This document shows, in pieces, positions 12,001 to 23,810 of a stretch of DNA of 64,000 nt (the stretch's first letter is position 1; each line of letters opens with the position of its first letter). The notes beneath the pieces were generated by a model. That model was not told the DNA's origin and did no database searches. It saw nothing but the letters and a program-made list of their open reading frames with translations. The DNA comes from Sthenelais limicola (Eukaryota > Annelida > Polychaeta > Phyllodocida > Sigalionidae): positions 19,720,684-19,784,683 of the forward strand of contig OW804102.1 in NCBI GenBank assembly GCA_942159475.1, in the 5' to 3' direction. The translations under genes and the position numbers were made by a program.

Positions 12001-12549
12001 CTGGCGGGCGTTTCATAATCAAGACCAGCGCGCGCTATTGGACTTAACAACAGTATTCCGTTTCATAATGCTTTAACGCAACGACACATTTGTACACAGC
12101 GCTCGTTAATGAACAAATGTTGTGGTTAGTCAACGCAACGCAGAAATCGTTGCGTTAATATAGCGCGGAATTTTTCATTTACTTATTATTAATATAATCG
12201 TTTCATTGTGTCATCTCAAATGATACTATAATATTAATATTAGTAATTTACCTCAGTACCAGAAAGAAAAATAGCCAGTTATCGGCCAATTTCGTATTTT
12301 TTTGAGTCGGAAATAAATCTCTATACATAAACGGGATTTCAAGTCCCATAACACAAGGTAGTGAACATGGCTCTGTTTGTCAAGCCTAGTTTTTAGATAT
12401 ATATTCCGAATTAATATATCTGGTAAAAAGTTATGGGAAATTCTTCAACCACTTATAAACCCATCAAAATGTAAATATACTACTATTATCAGATTAAAGG
12501 GTGACAAAGGTAGATGTGATGATAATATTGTAGGATTGGATGAAGATAA

Positions 12550-12985
12550 CACCCTAGTATCTCACCTCTCGTCCTTCCTCTCGCCTCTCATCCCACATTT
12601 CTCACCTCTCATTTCTCACCTCTCTTCCCTTATGTCTCACCTCTTGTCCCTCATCCCTCATCTATTGTCCCTCATATTTCGTCCCTCTTCTCTCATCTCA
12701 TCTCTTGTCCCTCGCCTCTCATCCCTCTTCTCTCATCTCTTGTCTCTCATCTCTCACCTCTCGTCCCTCATCTCTTACCTCTCATCCCTCATCTCTTGCC
12801 TCTCATCTTTTTTTTAAAATAAATTTTATTGAGCACATTTTCATGATACATGATAATCTCATGATCCCCCATCTCTTGCCTTTCATCTCTCATTGCTCAC
12901 CTCTCGTCCCTCATTTCTCGCCTCTCATCCCTCATCTCTCACCTCTTGTCTCTCATGCCTCATTTCTCATCCCTCTTGCCTTTCC
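12550..12985. repeat. CTCATCCCTCATCTCT-type tandem array
   Basis: Degenerate units of about 8 and 16 bp (CTCACCTCTCGTCCCTCAT variants) run for about 430 bp. They are interrupted at about 12810-12865 by TTTTAAAATAAATTTTATT-like sequence. The long Ser/Leu/His/Pro frames across it are a by-product. Confidence 0.85.
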
Positions 12986-13204
12986 CCTTTTGAGAGGAAA
13001 GTTTTGTCACACTAACATGTTTCTAGTCCACAATTCCTTGCATACTAATACATGTGATGTGTTACAGAGAAATGAGACACAATGTTATACTTTTTATTTC
13101 CCATATCTTTATTCAATGACGTGTGTACATATTAGAAAGGATGACACCAAGCTGATTCCAATGAGTGAAAACAGTAACAAACGTATAAGTCTTTCTATAT
13201 TTTA

Positions 13205-13495
13205 AGTTTTGATACTTTTATTTTTGAAATATTTATGGGCGGACAATTACCAGCAAATTTTTTTATAAATTTTATTGGCGAAGTTTCACATTATCGTGAT
13301 AGTTCTCTAAATTAACTAAATATACTACTTATGAGGACCTTTAAACCGCAAGAATTATATTTAATACAATGTCCTGAAATTTGGTACTGTATAGTTTTAT
13401 AAGACTATGAGTGCTAAACCCTGCAAAAAATCAGAACATTTAAATATTTACTGATATTGTTGAAAAATATAATTTCTTTGACTTTTGACTCATTT
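13205..13495. repeat. Dispersed repeat, copy 1
   Basis: It shares ordered phrases with 35865-36118: CAATTACCAG, AGGACCTT or ATGACCTT, GTCCTGAAATTTGG, TTTTATAAGACTATGAGTGCTAAACC against TTTGTATGACTTAGAGCGCTAAACC, and TTGTGACTCATTT-like ends. The copies are old and diverged. The class is unknown. Confidence 0.6.
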
Positions 13496-13496
13496 C

Positions 13497-13800
13497 CCTC
13501 CTCTTTCCCTTCCCCCTTCCTTCTTTGTCCTGTCCCTCCTTAATTCCTCTTCCTCCACTTCTTACCTCCCCTCCTCATCCTCCTCCCCTCTCTCCACTCT
13601 CCACCAGAGGAGGAGGTGGAGGAGGGCCCGGAGAAGGGAGGTGAAGGGTTGTATAGGTTATGGAGGAGGAGGGATGTGTAACATGTACAATACATAGTGG
13701 GAAAGGAAAAGGGGAAGGAGTAGAGGGGGAGAAGGAGGAGGGGAGAAGAAGAAGATGCCAAGAAGGGGGAGGGGAGAAAAGGAGAAGGAGCGGAGAAGGG
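13497..13800. repeat. Adjacent polypyrimidine and polypurine tracts
   Basis: About 105 bp of C/T-rich sequence (13497-13604) is followed by about 190 bp of G/A-rich sequence (13605-13800). CCTCCTC and GAGGAGG arms face each other across CCACCAGAGG. Such a layout can fold into an imperfect hairpin or form H-DNA. Frames across it are compositional. Confidence 0.7.
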
Positions 13801-14381
13801 GATGGGTGGTGGGGTGCCTAGTGGTAAGTGGGGTATTTAATTCAAGGTCTGTGTTATGATATTCCAGACCTACACCCAAAATGTCAAAACATTTGTACTG
13901 AGAAAAACATAGCTTTACTAGACCCAAAATGAATTGAATTGTTATGTCATACAAGTATAAGAATTACAGTTTGGGCCAGAATGCTGGATGAGGGCGCAGG
14001 ACAAGGGCGCAGGATTGTGGGCGAAGATCGAAGGGTGAGTTGTCACTCCTGGGCCACTATAGTAAGGTGAGGGGAAGATTGAGAGATTGAAATAGACAGT
14101 CAGAGGAGAGAAACATATATTAAGGTAGAGGGAGGAGGGCTAGAGGGAGAGGGAGGAAGGGAGAGATAAGTATTGAGAAAGAAGATTGCTATACAGAAAT
14201 GAAGTTCTGCATCAGCCATAACAAGGATTTTTTACTGATTCTCTTAATTTTCACATGAATGATCTCGGAACTTTCTGAACTTATTATTTATGATTTCATT
14301 AGTCCTACCACTGCGTCTGTGAGTGACATTTTTTGGCAAATACATTTTTCACATTTTAACCAAATTATTGGGTGGTCCAGG

Positions 14382-14428
14382 GCCCCCCCCTTGCCCCCCC
14401 CCCCCCTTGCCCCCCCCCCCCCCCCGGT
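14382..14428. repeat. Poly-C run broken by two TTG triplets
   Basis: Three C-tracts are separated by TTG. This gives four-tract G-quadruplex or i-motif potential on the complementary and given strands respectively. Confidence 0.8.
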
Positions 14429-15289
14429 TCCGCCGCGCCTGAGGAGAGAGATAGGAGAGAGAGGGAGAGAGAGATAAAGAGATATGTTGCGTCCTCACAA
14501 ACAATACCGTGTATGTCTCTTGTAGTGAAGGTAGTGATATGCTATGCTAATTTGGTTCCCACACTATAGATAGATGGCGTATTGTTGAATTCTTCTAGCG
14601 CTCACTGGCTAAAAGTAGCGGGCGCTAAATTTGGTTGTTAGCTTAACGAACGACACCTTCATTAACGCATGGTTAACGCAGGCTTTATGAAACGGAACTA
14701 GCGAACGCGCACTATTTTGGTCGTTACCAGACCATCGCTGCGTTCCGTTTTTTACCGAGCGCTGCGTTAATTATGAAACGCCCGCCAGTATTGTAGGCCA
14801 AACCATTGAAAAAATAATTCTTCGATTGGTCCATGGTCACCATTTTTTGATTTTAGGCTATCACAGAGTAATTAGCCTGCACTAGGCAAGAGACATCTCA
14901 TTTGAATTTTGTATTAAGCCATCATAGAAAACAAATTCATTGAGAAACAAACCTACTATACTCTCAGATACTCTCAGTGCTCCAGATGTTGCTTGTTTAG
15001 CTCCCCACATTTATTCATTAAATGTTACTATAACCATGCAAATGTTTTAATGATATCTGCAACAGAAATCAGGTCACCATGTAACCTCAGAAATGCTCAA
15101 TGTTGGAAAAGGGGTCATAATAATTATGTATTCAAGGGTCACCATGGCAACCATCCGTTGAAATGGAATAATTATTTGTTATTTCTGTAGGTACTATGTC
15201 CAAATATTATGATGTTGCATAATGACTCCAAAAAACAAGTAACCATAGTATTTTAGCGTTCTAAGTTGCATGGTTAATGATGAAATTCA

Positions 15290-16160
15290 TACACCTTTGC
15301 CAGTTTGACCTTGACCTTTGTTACCTTGACCTTGACCAAGGTCAGATTTTATGATGGAATACAAAAATTGCTTTTGTTTTCCATGGATGTGGATCAATTG
15401 GAAGGGACAATAACATAAAACATATTACCATGGCAATGGTGATTCCAACTGGGCCATACAGCTAATGTGTGGGTAGGGCATGACATAAAGTCTCATTATG
15501 GAGCATGCCATGTCACCTGGTCCCATAGAGTAAACAAAAAGTGAAAGTATAGCAAGGTCAATGCTAAAATTTAACACTTTTTTACATGTTTGACCTTGTC
15601 TTGGTGACTTTGACCTTGACAAAGGTCAAATCCATTAATTTGAATAAATTGTCTCTAAGGGCTCTACAATTCCTGAGAATTGCTAACAAATCAAATGAAT
15701 GAGTAAAGAGATACATTCAGTTAAAAGTTTTAGCTCTATTATACTGTTGGGATTGATGAATGTTTGTCCACAGTTACCATAGCAACAATAATTTTGAATC
15801 TGGCCATATAGCTAATGTGTGAATAGGGTATGACCTCAAGTTTCACTAATGGGCATGCCATCTCATTTGGTCCCATACAGCAAGAGAAAATAAAAGTATA
15901 GTGAGGTCTATGCTAAAATTTAACACATTTTTACAGGTTTGACCGTGACCTTGTGACCTTGACCTTGGCCAAGTTCAAATTCATGTAATTCGAGGAAATC
16001 GTCTCTGAGTGCTTTCCCATTCCTGAAAATTGCTAAGGAATCACAAGAATGGATAAAAAGTTATAGTCAATTAATCTTTCAGTAGCTGTCTTTCACAAAA
16101 ATACCAAATTTTGTGATATAAACGGTTACCATAGCAACCATATTCATATTTCAGAATGGG
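15290..16160. repeat. Satellite-like repeat, unit about 349 bp, with TGACCTTGACCTTG clusters
   Basis: Copies at about 15440-15775 and 15776-16130 match in order: ACCATRGCAA, TGGCCATAYAGCTAATGTGTG, GGGCATGCCAT, GGTCCCATA, ATGCTAAAATTTAACAC (ends 349 bp apart) and TTTGACC..TGACCTTGACCTTG. A partial older copy lies at about 15060-15400. The repeated TGACCTTGAC words are the reverse complement of extended AGGTCA nuclear-receptor half-sites. Confidence 0.75.
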
Positions 16161-16572
16161 CACCCTTCCAAAATGAAAGCCCTATGTGATTTCTACCTGC
16201 TGTCAAATTTTGGCACTTTTGTCACTAAAATCGGCATTTTTGCCATAACTGACTAGACTATCTGTGGGTGTTGACAAACTCGAGACTAATTGAATTAGAC
16301 CGAAAATACTGAAATTACTGAACATAACGGTCCCTGTTCCAAGGGTGTTAACAAGTGGTGTTAACAATTCAGACCAAGCAAGGCCAGAAGGCAAGGATAT
16401 AACACCGGAGTGGTGTACCATTCTTTCAATCCTATAGATGGAAGCCTCATGATATGGTACCTGATTAATGATATAGGTGTAAGCCTCATAACATAGTAAA
16501 ATGGCCATTAAGCATTATTATAATCATGCAGCATTTCAAAATAATGTAAATTAGAGCCATTATCTCTGAGCC

Positions 16573-16648
16573 AATTAAGGTAGCTAATTAAGTCTCAGAA
16601 CTAATTAAGGTAGCTAAATACAGAACTAATTAAGGTAGCTAAATAAGT
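16573..16648. repeat. Short tandem repeat ACTAATTAAGGTAGCTAAAT
   Basis: Three imperfect copies of about 21-30 bp containing TAATTAAGGTAGCTAA. Confidence 0.8.
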
Positions 16649-17283
16649 TAGCTTTCTTACAGTTTGGAACAGACGTTGAAAATTGTTTTCTTGTATTTGG
16701 AAACATTTAGAGGCAAATTAAATCCCGACAGAGGTTCAGCAAACTCTCGTTCATGTGCTTCTTATTGTATTGTCCTCGTTGATTAATGATATCAGGAATA
16801 TTATATAATGATATATAAAGTTTATAATGATTACATAACATAAGAACTTGCACGCTAATCCGATATGAAAATAGCAATGTGGTCAGTAACAATAGTTAGT
16901 AACAATAATTACTAACAAGCAGTAAGGGGTTGACATAAACATACATTATCAGATATGTATGTATGAAATATATACATTGCAAATCTGCGCAATTTATTCT
17001 TTTGCCTCATACATTAGCTATATGACATACCTGAAGATATGTCCCTTTGTTTCTTCAAATCCTGAAGTAATTAAGATTTCACAGGGATTTCGCCATTGGT
17101 AACATACGACATAATTATGTTGGAAATGAGGACGCACCATATGCTAATGATTGTTGTCCTCAGTTGTCCTCATGAGCATTGGAAATTCAGGTTGACTTGT
17201 GAACCAATTGTTTGTTGTGGGTGTGTTAGGGTATTGGATTGGTCCATGTTTTTTCGCCGAGAGGGGACTGTAGGCTAGGGGAT

Positions 17284-17357
17284 GCAGCAACATAGAGGGT
17301 ACAATGTTGCAGCAACATAGAGGGTACAATGTTGCAGCAACATAGAGGGTACAATGG
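17284..17357. repeat. Minisatellite, 3 x 25 bp
   Basis: There are three copies of a 25-bp unit beginning GCAGCAACATAGAGGGTACA (17284, 17309, 17334; the last is one base short). Adjacent units form a GCAACAT/ATGTTGC stem. There are no unique spacers, so this is not a CRISPR array. Confidence 0.95.
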
Positions 17358-18540
17358 TAATTTGCAATTTTGAATCTCGTAAAACATCTCCTGGATATAT
17401 CCATGCATATATGCGATGTGTTACAGGTCGCAAAAATGATATTTTTTCAAAGTGATTCATTCACAAGATCTCTTTGTTGGAATGTTCTTATTTCTTGGAG
17501 GGTTTAGTACTTCTATCCATATGAATATGTGTACTAAATCTCAGGACATTGCATTAATTATATTCTTGCATTTTGAAGGTTATCCTATAGAGTATATTTA
17601 GTTAGTAGTTATTGCTCACCGAGAGTTAACAGGTTCTGTCGTGCACAGGGGAGGTATAAAGGTAAATGATAAAAGCTAGAACAATGACAAAATACATAGA
17701 ATAATATGACAATTTGGGCTTGGTAGTAATATTGATAATATCAAACCTATTAACCTGTATCAAAATGCATTAATATGGAGAGATATTCGCTGCAATTGAA
17801 CTGACCCCAATGCCAGCAGAAGTAAGTATATGAAGGAGCATGTACATTTCTAAAGAGCAAAAGCTAATATTGCTCTTACTGAATTAATAAGTAAATAATC
17901 CAGAATGTGTATTAGAGAGTGTAAATCAAAACTAAATCTTATATACAACAGAGCCTTGGGTATTTGCTGGTACTGTTAAACTTCTGAAATCATTATTGAA
18001 TGTATCCTAATTTTTATTTTTTCGGGCAGAATGGAAGAACTACTATGTAGAATTTATCGATTCAATGTAACTGTTCTTAATATGTCAGACCTCTAGAATG
18101 TGTACTGAAAAAAGCATTGCTGGAGAAGATGGCCATCCATTAACCCCAATAACCGCACGAGGTACGAGTGGGGTTATTCACCTTTTGAGGAATCAATTAT
18201 TGGTTTTCATGTATATATCCCAGATATAGATTCTCCTTGACTTCTCAAAAAAGGGGATCCTCCTAGCCAGGTAAAATCTCCTCGTTTTAATAGGAAAAGG
18301 GTACTAATTTGAGGGAAATGTCCTTGAAAATGGGCTGTTTTTTTAGTTGGGACGAGCATAGGAACCCACTTTGGTTCTGAGTGCCCCACCCCTGGGGATG
18401 GAACACAATTTTAGGATACATGTGTGTGTTCTCAAAACAAATAAAAGTTGCCAATTTGGATCCAATTTCATAAACTGGTTCTGACTCATGAAAAGACAAT
18501 AAGGAAAACATAGAATATATAGTGATAGTGACTCACTTTC

Positions 18541-18580
18541 ATTGGTGGGGACCCCTGACTCCCCCCCCCCCCCCCCGCTG
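18541..18580. repeat. Poly-C run beside a possible dispersed repeat
   Basis: A 16-base C run follows the phrase GACCCCTGACTC. The adjoining 18130-18540 has the look of a dispersed non-coding repeat (GGTGGGGCACTCAGA read on the minus strand). No gene is supported. Confidence 0.4.
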
Positions 18581-18980
18581 GGACTGGGATGAGTATAATA
18601 TATAATACTTGTCTTTTGTCATTTTGTGTTATGTTATCAATGTTTTATCTATTGTGAGAAGAAGTGGTGTGACTACTCCGTCGCCTTCATTGTAAATTAG
18701 ATTCTCTTTACTATAGAATAGTGTCTGTACTGTAACCTATTCTCCCTCTGTATTTTGTTATATCATATTACGCAATATTACACAATGATTAAGTAACAAT
18801 GATTAACTACATCATTATTAATATTCCAAATTATCATTAATACTAATTATTACTTATTAAATTAATTAATCGCAGTACTATGCAAGTCTAGTAAGAGGAT
18901 CAGGTAACATCAGAGTTCATATAGAAAAGTATCAGCCTATCACCAACAATCACGACCATTCTACAACTCTGGGGGTTGTT

Positions 18981-20330
18981 TCATAGAAACAATTTCTTAC
19001 TAAAATCCATAGGGTCGACACAGTTACGAATTACCTCAGGCAAATTGTTCTATAGGGTTATTCCTCTATAAAACGGACTCCTTCTCATTCGTTCTGATTT
19101 GGGAATAAAGGTCTTTAAGAGCATACCACCTCTACCTCTGAGATCCTTAGTCCTCTCTTTCCTATCAATATATTTTTCTCTCTTATTATACAACGTCTTA
19201 ATTCGCGCGATTTCCCTCCTAAACTCTAAGGGCAATAGCTTTCCTTTAATTAACAGCTCTTTTTTAGTTAGCTCCCAACCGAACGCCAGCCTTAAAGCTT
19301 GGAAGATTACCTTTTGTAATTTTTTTTGTGTACCAACCTTACAATTCATGATCATCGGGCTCGCATATTCGAGTAGGGGGAGTACATGTACTCATGTACT
19401 CATGTACTCTTTCCAAAACATCGTCATCACATTTTAACGTAATATTCGCTTTCAATCAACTCTTACTAAATACCTGGTATTTGGTCTTTCTTTTATTAAT
19501 AACCAGGCCATTCAGCTTACACCAATCACTGTACATGTTAATCGCATTTTGAGCTTTCCTTTCCAGTACATTGTCATCTGTCGCAATTACAGTAATAACT
19601 GCATCGTCAGCAAACAAGACCAATTTCCCACCAAAATCAATATCACCAAGATCGTTGCAAAACATCAGGGGCCCTAATATACTCCCTTGTGGTACCCCAT
19701 TAGTAACATGCTGGTTGTCAGAACATAAGTCATCTTGTTTCAAGAACTGTTGACACTGCGACAAGAAATCCTTCAAAATTCCACAAAGATTAGGGCCCAT
19801 ACCCATTTTTCTCATTTTTTTCAGAAATAGATCGTGCGAGACGGTATTAAAGGCTTTTTTTATATCAAATAAATGGAAAGACTTCTCTTATCCGCCTCCA
19901 GACTCTCATAAATTGCTTCAAGATTAGTGTGAATCATGCCTAGTGTTGAACAACCTCTCCTGAAGCTGAATTGCGAGTCAGTAAAATACCTATTCTCTTC
20001 GAGAAAGTTATACAGTCTGTCATAAATAATTCTTTCGATAATTTTGCTCATAGTGGGAACTATTGTTATTGCCCGTATGTTATCTAGATTCTTCAAGTCA
20101 CCTTACTTTGGGAGAAGTTTGATTGCAGAGATTTTCCATTCCTCTGGAATACATCTTGATGCTATCCATTTGTTTATCAGCGTCATAAAGTACCTTACAT
20201 TACTGCGTAATGCCATACAGAGTAGTTTATTATCCACATAGGTTAACCCAGAGCTTTTATTTTCTTAAAAACGGTCTTAAATTTAAGATTTGTTGTAAAT
20301 GTTTACGATATCTTAAACCCATATACGACG
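18981..20330 (-). mobile_element. Decayed non-LTR retrotransposon, reverse transcriptase region
   Basis: The minus strand carries RT blocks in order: WIASRCIPEEWKISAIKLLP, then NIRAITIVPTMSKIIERIIY, YFTDSQFSFRRGCST, DIKKAFNTVSHDLF, GVPQGSILGPLMF, and the catalytic LVLFADDAV box. The C-terminal part reads YRGITL-stop-NNLPEVIRNC and ends in TGA at 18981. From family knowledge this is the APE-class CR1/L2/Jockey-type arrangement. It is dead: there are in-frame stops (after LLPK near 20098, and at the Trp-to-stop codon near 19047) and frameshifts between blocks. The 5' endonuclease part is missing. Confidence 0.85.
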
Positions 20331-22256
20331 CTCTTATATTTAAGATTAGGTCGTACAATTTGTTTATGAAACAACCCCCAGCCGCCAGGTGTATTATTTG
20401 GATAATAAGATATGTCAGTCGGATCTCGAGATTCAAAGCTTCCGGTCTAATTATTATTCACTGGTCAGTTAATTCCCCTGAGCCAGCGTCTGAAAACATC
20501 CCTCAAGGATAGTACGTGTTTCCTATGTGTTTATATATTGTATTGGTCTTTCAAATGAAAAGAAAAATAAAGAAAAGAAACATACTTGATTACAACCTGC
20601 TTGTGTCTCAATAAAAGCAGTTGCTGAGATACGCCATGCAGTAGCAGCACCAAAAGCACCATCCGGGGACGAGGGCCATGCTCGACACGAACGCACCCCA
20701 TCCATCTGCGCCTCCAACCCTAGCTCCAGTTATTATTGATCCTAGCTTCTGTAGAGAAAAGGACTGAAAGCAGACCAGGGCAGGCACCCGTCAGATCTGA
20801 CAGTCGCCTAGCTCTTCCTGTATGGATATACAATATATTACCGGTCACCGTCGACCCCAGATTTGCACCTACTTCTCTGGTAAACGCCTTAAGCCACATT
20901 TTATTTATTCATATTTTATAATAGTTATATAACATCCTATGGTATATATCCGTGGGTCTATACCATATTGGCATGCAGCGTACTGCACCAAAGACATGGG
21001 AGTCTAGAAAATTCGCTTGCAGAATATTAGTTTCAATTGTTGCCCGTCGGTGGCCCAGGATTTCAATAATTCTTCTAGAGATGATTTGCCTATAGCTATA
21101 CCCTGATAACTGTTATCTAGAATGTTACTTTGTAGCTGCATCATCTGTTATATATACTCAAGGTCTTTGATTTATTAGTTATACCATAAGAAGATATTTT
21201 CACAGGTTTGACAGTCTCTTCGCGACTAAATCCTTTCTTCTGATTATTTTTAGGCCATCATTACTGCGATACTGTGAACATGAAAAGGGAGAGAAGGCGA
21301 GGCTGGAGAAGATACTTTTTTATTGACATAAATGATCATATGAAGTAAAAATCTTTTCTTGTTAAATTTAAGATAATTGATTGATTCGCAAAGAAAATAA
21401 AAGTTAATTACATTTTGATAAAATAAAAGATAATAATAGAAATAAAATGAATTCAAATGAAAGGTTAACTAACCCAGTGACCTGCATGCTGGTGTGAATA
21501 AGTAATAAGGGGTTTGAGGAGAGAGCAGATGTGAGCAGATGGCATTAGGGTTTGGAAGCTTTGTGAGTAGCTCGCTAGGGCGCAGCAATGACCCGCCATA
21601 AAGCTGATGCTTCATGCCATGACAACAAAGACAACCTGCAATCCCACGAAGGGGAATGGAATTAATCTCGGTTCTTTTGTTCAACTTTCAACTTTCTGTT
21701 TGCCAACAGGGCTTCTAATACGCAGCACCGTGTCGGATATACGGCCAGTTATAACCCCACATTTACACACTTGTAATCAATCAGTATATTGGCGATGTGG
21801 GAAGGGTTTGCTCAATACACGGAGAACTATCAATTGGAGCGACAGCCCTGATTTATGGATATTCAATTTAGGGACCTTCTGATATATAGATATTCCCCTT
21901 CATGAACGGAGTAATATTCAACTTTTTCTATGGAGGCAAGCAGTTTATTCCTATGTTTTATTGCAATAGAAATATATATCAATCGATGTTATTTGATTAA
22001 TGAACGCTATTTCCAGATTAAGGTTAAAAACAGATGCATTATTCATTCCATACAATTCTTCCTTGGACAGTTACAGAAGAATGCCAAACATTCACCCACG
22101 CTCTTACATAAAGTTACCCTAGGAACATAAACCGTTTGGATGGATTTAAGAATTGATCTTAGCATACTAATTCGCGTCCTCTCCGAGAAGATGATACAAG
22201 AAGTTTAATTTCTCATGTGTTCAACGATCCTCTTGCTCGATGAGAAGTGTGCCAAC
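20331..22256. other. Spacer upstream of the fucosyltransferase
   Basis: No other gene is recognised. The last few hundred bases should contain the fucosyltransferase promoter and 5' UTR. No clear TATA box or 5' exon could be assigned. Confidence 0.4.
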
Positions 22257-23432
22257 ATGGCAGCCGACGTGGAACACGGATCTCTTTCACATTATTCCCA
22301 GCTGAGGAAAACCTTTGGATTCTGTATTCTCTTTCTAGTAGTGAGCTGTACATGGATCTGTCTCCAAACCCCTTCACAGCAGCTCTCGGTCATTTCTATG
22401 AGATACCAATACGAGGATATGCTCCTAGACATAACGAAAGACCTCAAGAAAATCCTCTTTTGGACCAAACAGTTTGACTATAACTTTGACGGAGCCTTCC
22501 TCGAAGGTCAAGATATTTTAGTGAAATATTGCAAAAGGCCTTGCGTAATATCGAGAAGGAGGGAGGAACCGGAGCTATACGATGCATTAGTCTTTCACAC
22601 ACGAAACTATCATAACCCTCCATCCAAACGATCACCAGACCAGATATATGTTGCCTTCTCCATGGAATCCCCGATAAATATTGGTAGTAGCTACATTCAG
22701 GGGAACTTTTATAATTGGAGTGCGAGCATGCTTTCCACTTCAAATATACCAGTCAAGTATAACACTTTGTTGAAAAAGCCAGCAACACTGAGAATGGAGA
22801 ATCTACCACAGTTCGCCGCTCGGTCTCACCGCCCAACTACCGACACTTCCGCGTCGGTTTTGTGGATTGTTAGCAATTGCAAAACCGCGAGCAAACGTGA
22901 ACTGTACGTCCAAGAACTGACCAAATATATTCCCGTTGATATCTATGGGCAGTGTGGAAGGCCCGGTCCCGAATTAAAGGAAGACAATATATACAAGGAA
23001 CTGGCTCAAAGTGGGCAGTATAAGTTCTATTTGGCCTTTGAAAACTCCCTTTGTAAAGACTATATTTCAGAAAAGGTTTTCACAGCTCTGTCTGTCGGAT
23101 TGTTACCTATTGTATTGGGTGGATTAAGCTCTGAAGACTACCTCAGACCCGGGTTATTGCCTCCGAAATCGTTCATAGATGCTAGAAGCTTTCGCTCGCC
23201 AAAGGCACTAGCTTCTTATCTCGAGTTACTTGATGGAAATCAACATATGTATTTGTCTTACCACCGATGGAGAAGGATGTATGATATAGGCCGGGGTAAT
23301 GACTGGATATGTGGTATTTGCAATGCACTACATGAAACAAACGGAACCAAACATAGAAGTCTGAACTGGCTTGAATTCTACGACCAGCGAAAGCTCTGTG
23401 ATGTCAAACTTGTGGATCATTTGATTACCTAA
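22257..23432 (+). CDS. GT10-family alpha-1,3-type fucosyltransferase, single exon
   Basis: A predicted Golgi type II membrane enzyme that would transfer fucose from GDP-fucose to N-acetylglucosamine of glycans. I chose ATG 22257 (391 codons) because its context AACATGG fits Kozak better than the in-frame ATG at 22215 (405 codons). Counting from 22215, residues 34-51 are a hydrophobic anchor after a short cytoplasmic tail. Next come a VAFSMESP segment (the F/W.MESP hallmark), then SNCKTASKRELYVQELTKY with VDIYGQCG (217-245), and the strongest family signature YKFYLAFENSLCKDYISEKV with GLLPIVLGG (269-303), the GDP-fucose-binding region. Asn-Trp-Ser and Asn-Gly-Thr are possible N-glycosylation sites. 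The length is normal for the family and the frame is intact. Acceptor specificity cannot be told from sequence. A MITE begins 168 bp after the stop. Confidence 0.93.
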   Translation: MAADVEHGSLSHYSQLRKTFGFCILFLVVSCTWICLQTPSQQLSVISMRYQYEDMLLDITKDLKKILFWTKQFDYNFDGAFLEGQDILVKYCKRPCVISRRREEPELYDALVFHTRNYHNPPSKRSPDQIYVAFSMESPINIGSSYIQGNFYNWSASMLSTSNIPVKYNTLLKKPATLRMENLPQFAARSHRPTTDTSASVLWIVSNCKTASKRELYVQELTKYIPVDIYGQCGRPGPELKEDNIYKELAQSGQYKFYLAFENSLCKDYISEKVFTALSVGLLPIVLGGLSSEDYLRPGLLPPKSFIDARSFRSPKALASYLELLDGNQHMYLSYHRWRRMYDIGRGNDWICGICNALHETNGTKHRSLNWLEFYDQRKLCDVKLVDHLIT

Positions 23433-23600
23433 CTTCTGATCATTTGATTCATTAAGCTGTGCCTTATGAATTATTGAAGGGTATTTGTATCGTATTGTGA
23501 TTTTATCAGCAGTGTTTTGCATGCCTTGCTTTAAAGGTTCTCCGCTCAAGTGATCGTATCGTTCGGTTCATTTGATCTCTAACGATCTGAAGGGTAAACT

Positions 23601-23810
23601 CGTGAGAAAATGTACAATCGGTAGCACTATAGACGTTTAGTAAGTTTTGATAAATTAGACTAAACAATGATAAATACTAGCTTTATCTGAGTATATTTTG
23701 GTAAAGGATTGATTCAAGAAACGTGTTCAGGTATGTTGAACTGTATTTTAAATGTCATTGTTGTCTTAAATCTGGGTTATTTGAGAGGATTGGTGAAGGC
23801 GAATTGTACG
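23601..23810 (+). mobile_element. MITE family 1, copy A
   Basis: It starts CGTGAGAAAATGTACAATCG and ends GGCGAATTGTAC. The interior TAGCTTTATCTGAGTATATT and CAGGTATGTTGAACTGTATT is shared with the copy at 25535-25746. The outermost part of the family TIR (GGGTCAGGGCGTCAGAAAAT) is trimmed here. It lies in the fucosyltransferase 3' flank. Confidence 0.8.

Larger units (their letters stand above)
12001..14788. mobile_element. 2.8-kb TIR-bounded segment with low-complexity cargo
   Basis: The left end starts CTGGCGGGCGTTTCATAAT, and its exact reverse complement ends at 14788. Subterminal segments near 12055-12075 and 14660-14695 share TTCCGTTTCATAA and TTAACGCA motifs in inverted orientation, so the symmetry extends about 100 bp or more imperfectly. 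The interior has no transposase. It holds a CTCATCCCTCATCTCT-type tandem array, a dispersed repeat, paired polypyrimidine and polypurine tracts and a poly-C run. No convincing target duplication was found (flanks TACTGAC and TATTGTA). It may be one non-autonomous transposon, or two ends trapping later insertions. Confidence 0.6.

Noticed and set aside
12377..13205. 146- and 166-codon plus-strand frames
   Set aside because: They span the CTCATCCCTCATCTCT tandem array. The apparent protein is a repeat translation.
17284..17357. CRISPR-like regular repeat
   Set aside because: Units are directly adjacent with no spacers, and the window is animal DNA. It is a minisatellite.
18207..18511. Minus-strand frames of 60-74 codons
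   Set aside because: The underlying DNA looks like a dispersed non-coding repeat ending at a poly-C run. No family match.
22215..22256. Upstream in-frame ATG for the fucosyltransferase
   Set aside because: Its context (CTCATGT) is weaker than AACATGG at 22257. The extra 14 residues add no feature, but this start cannot be excluded.
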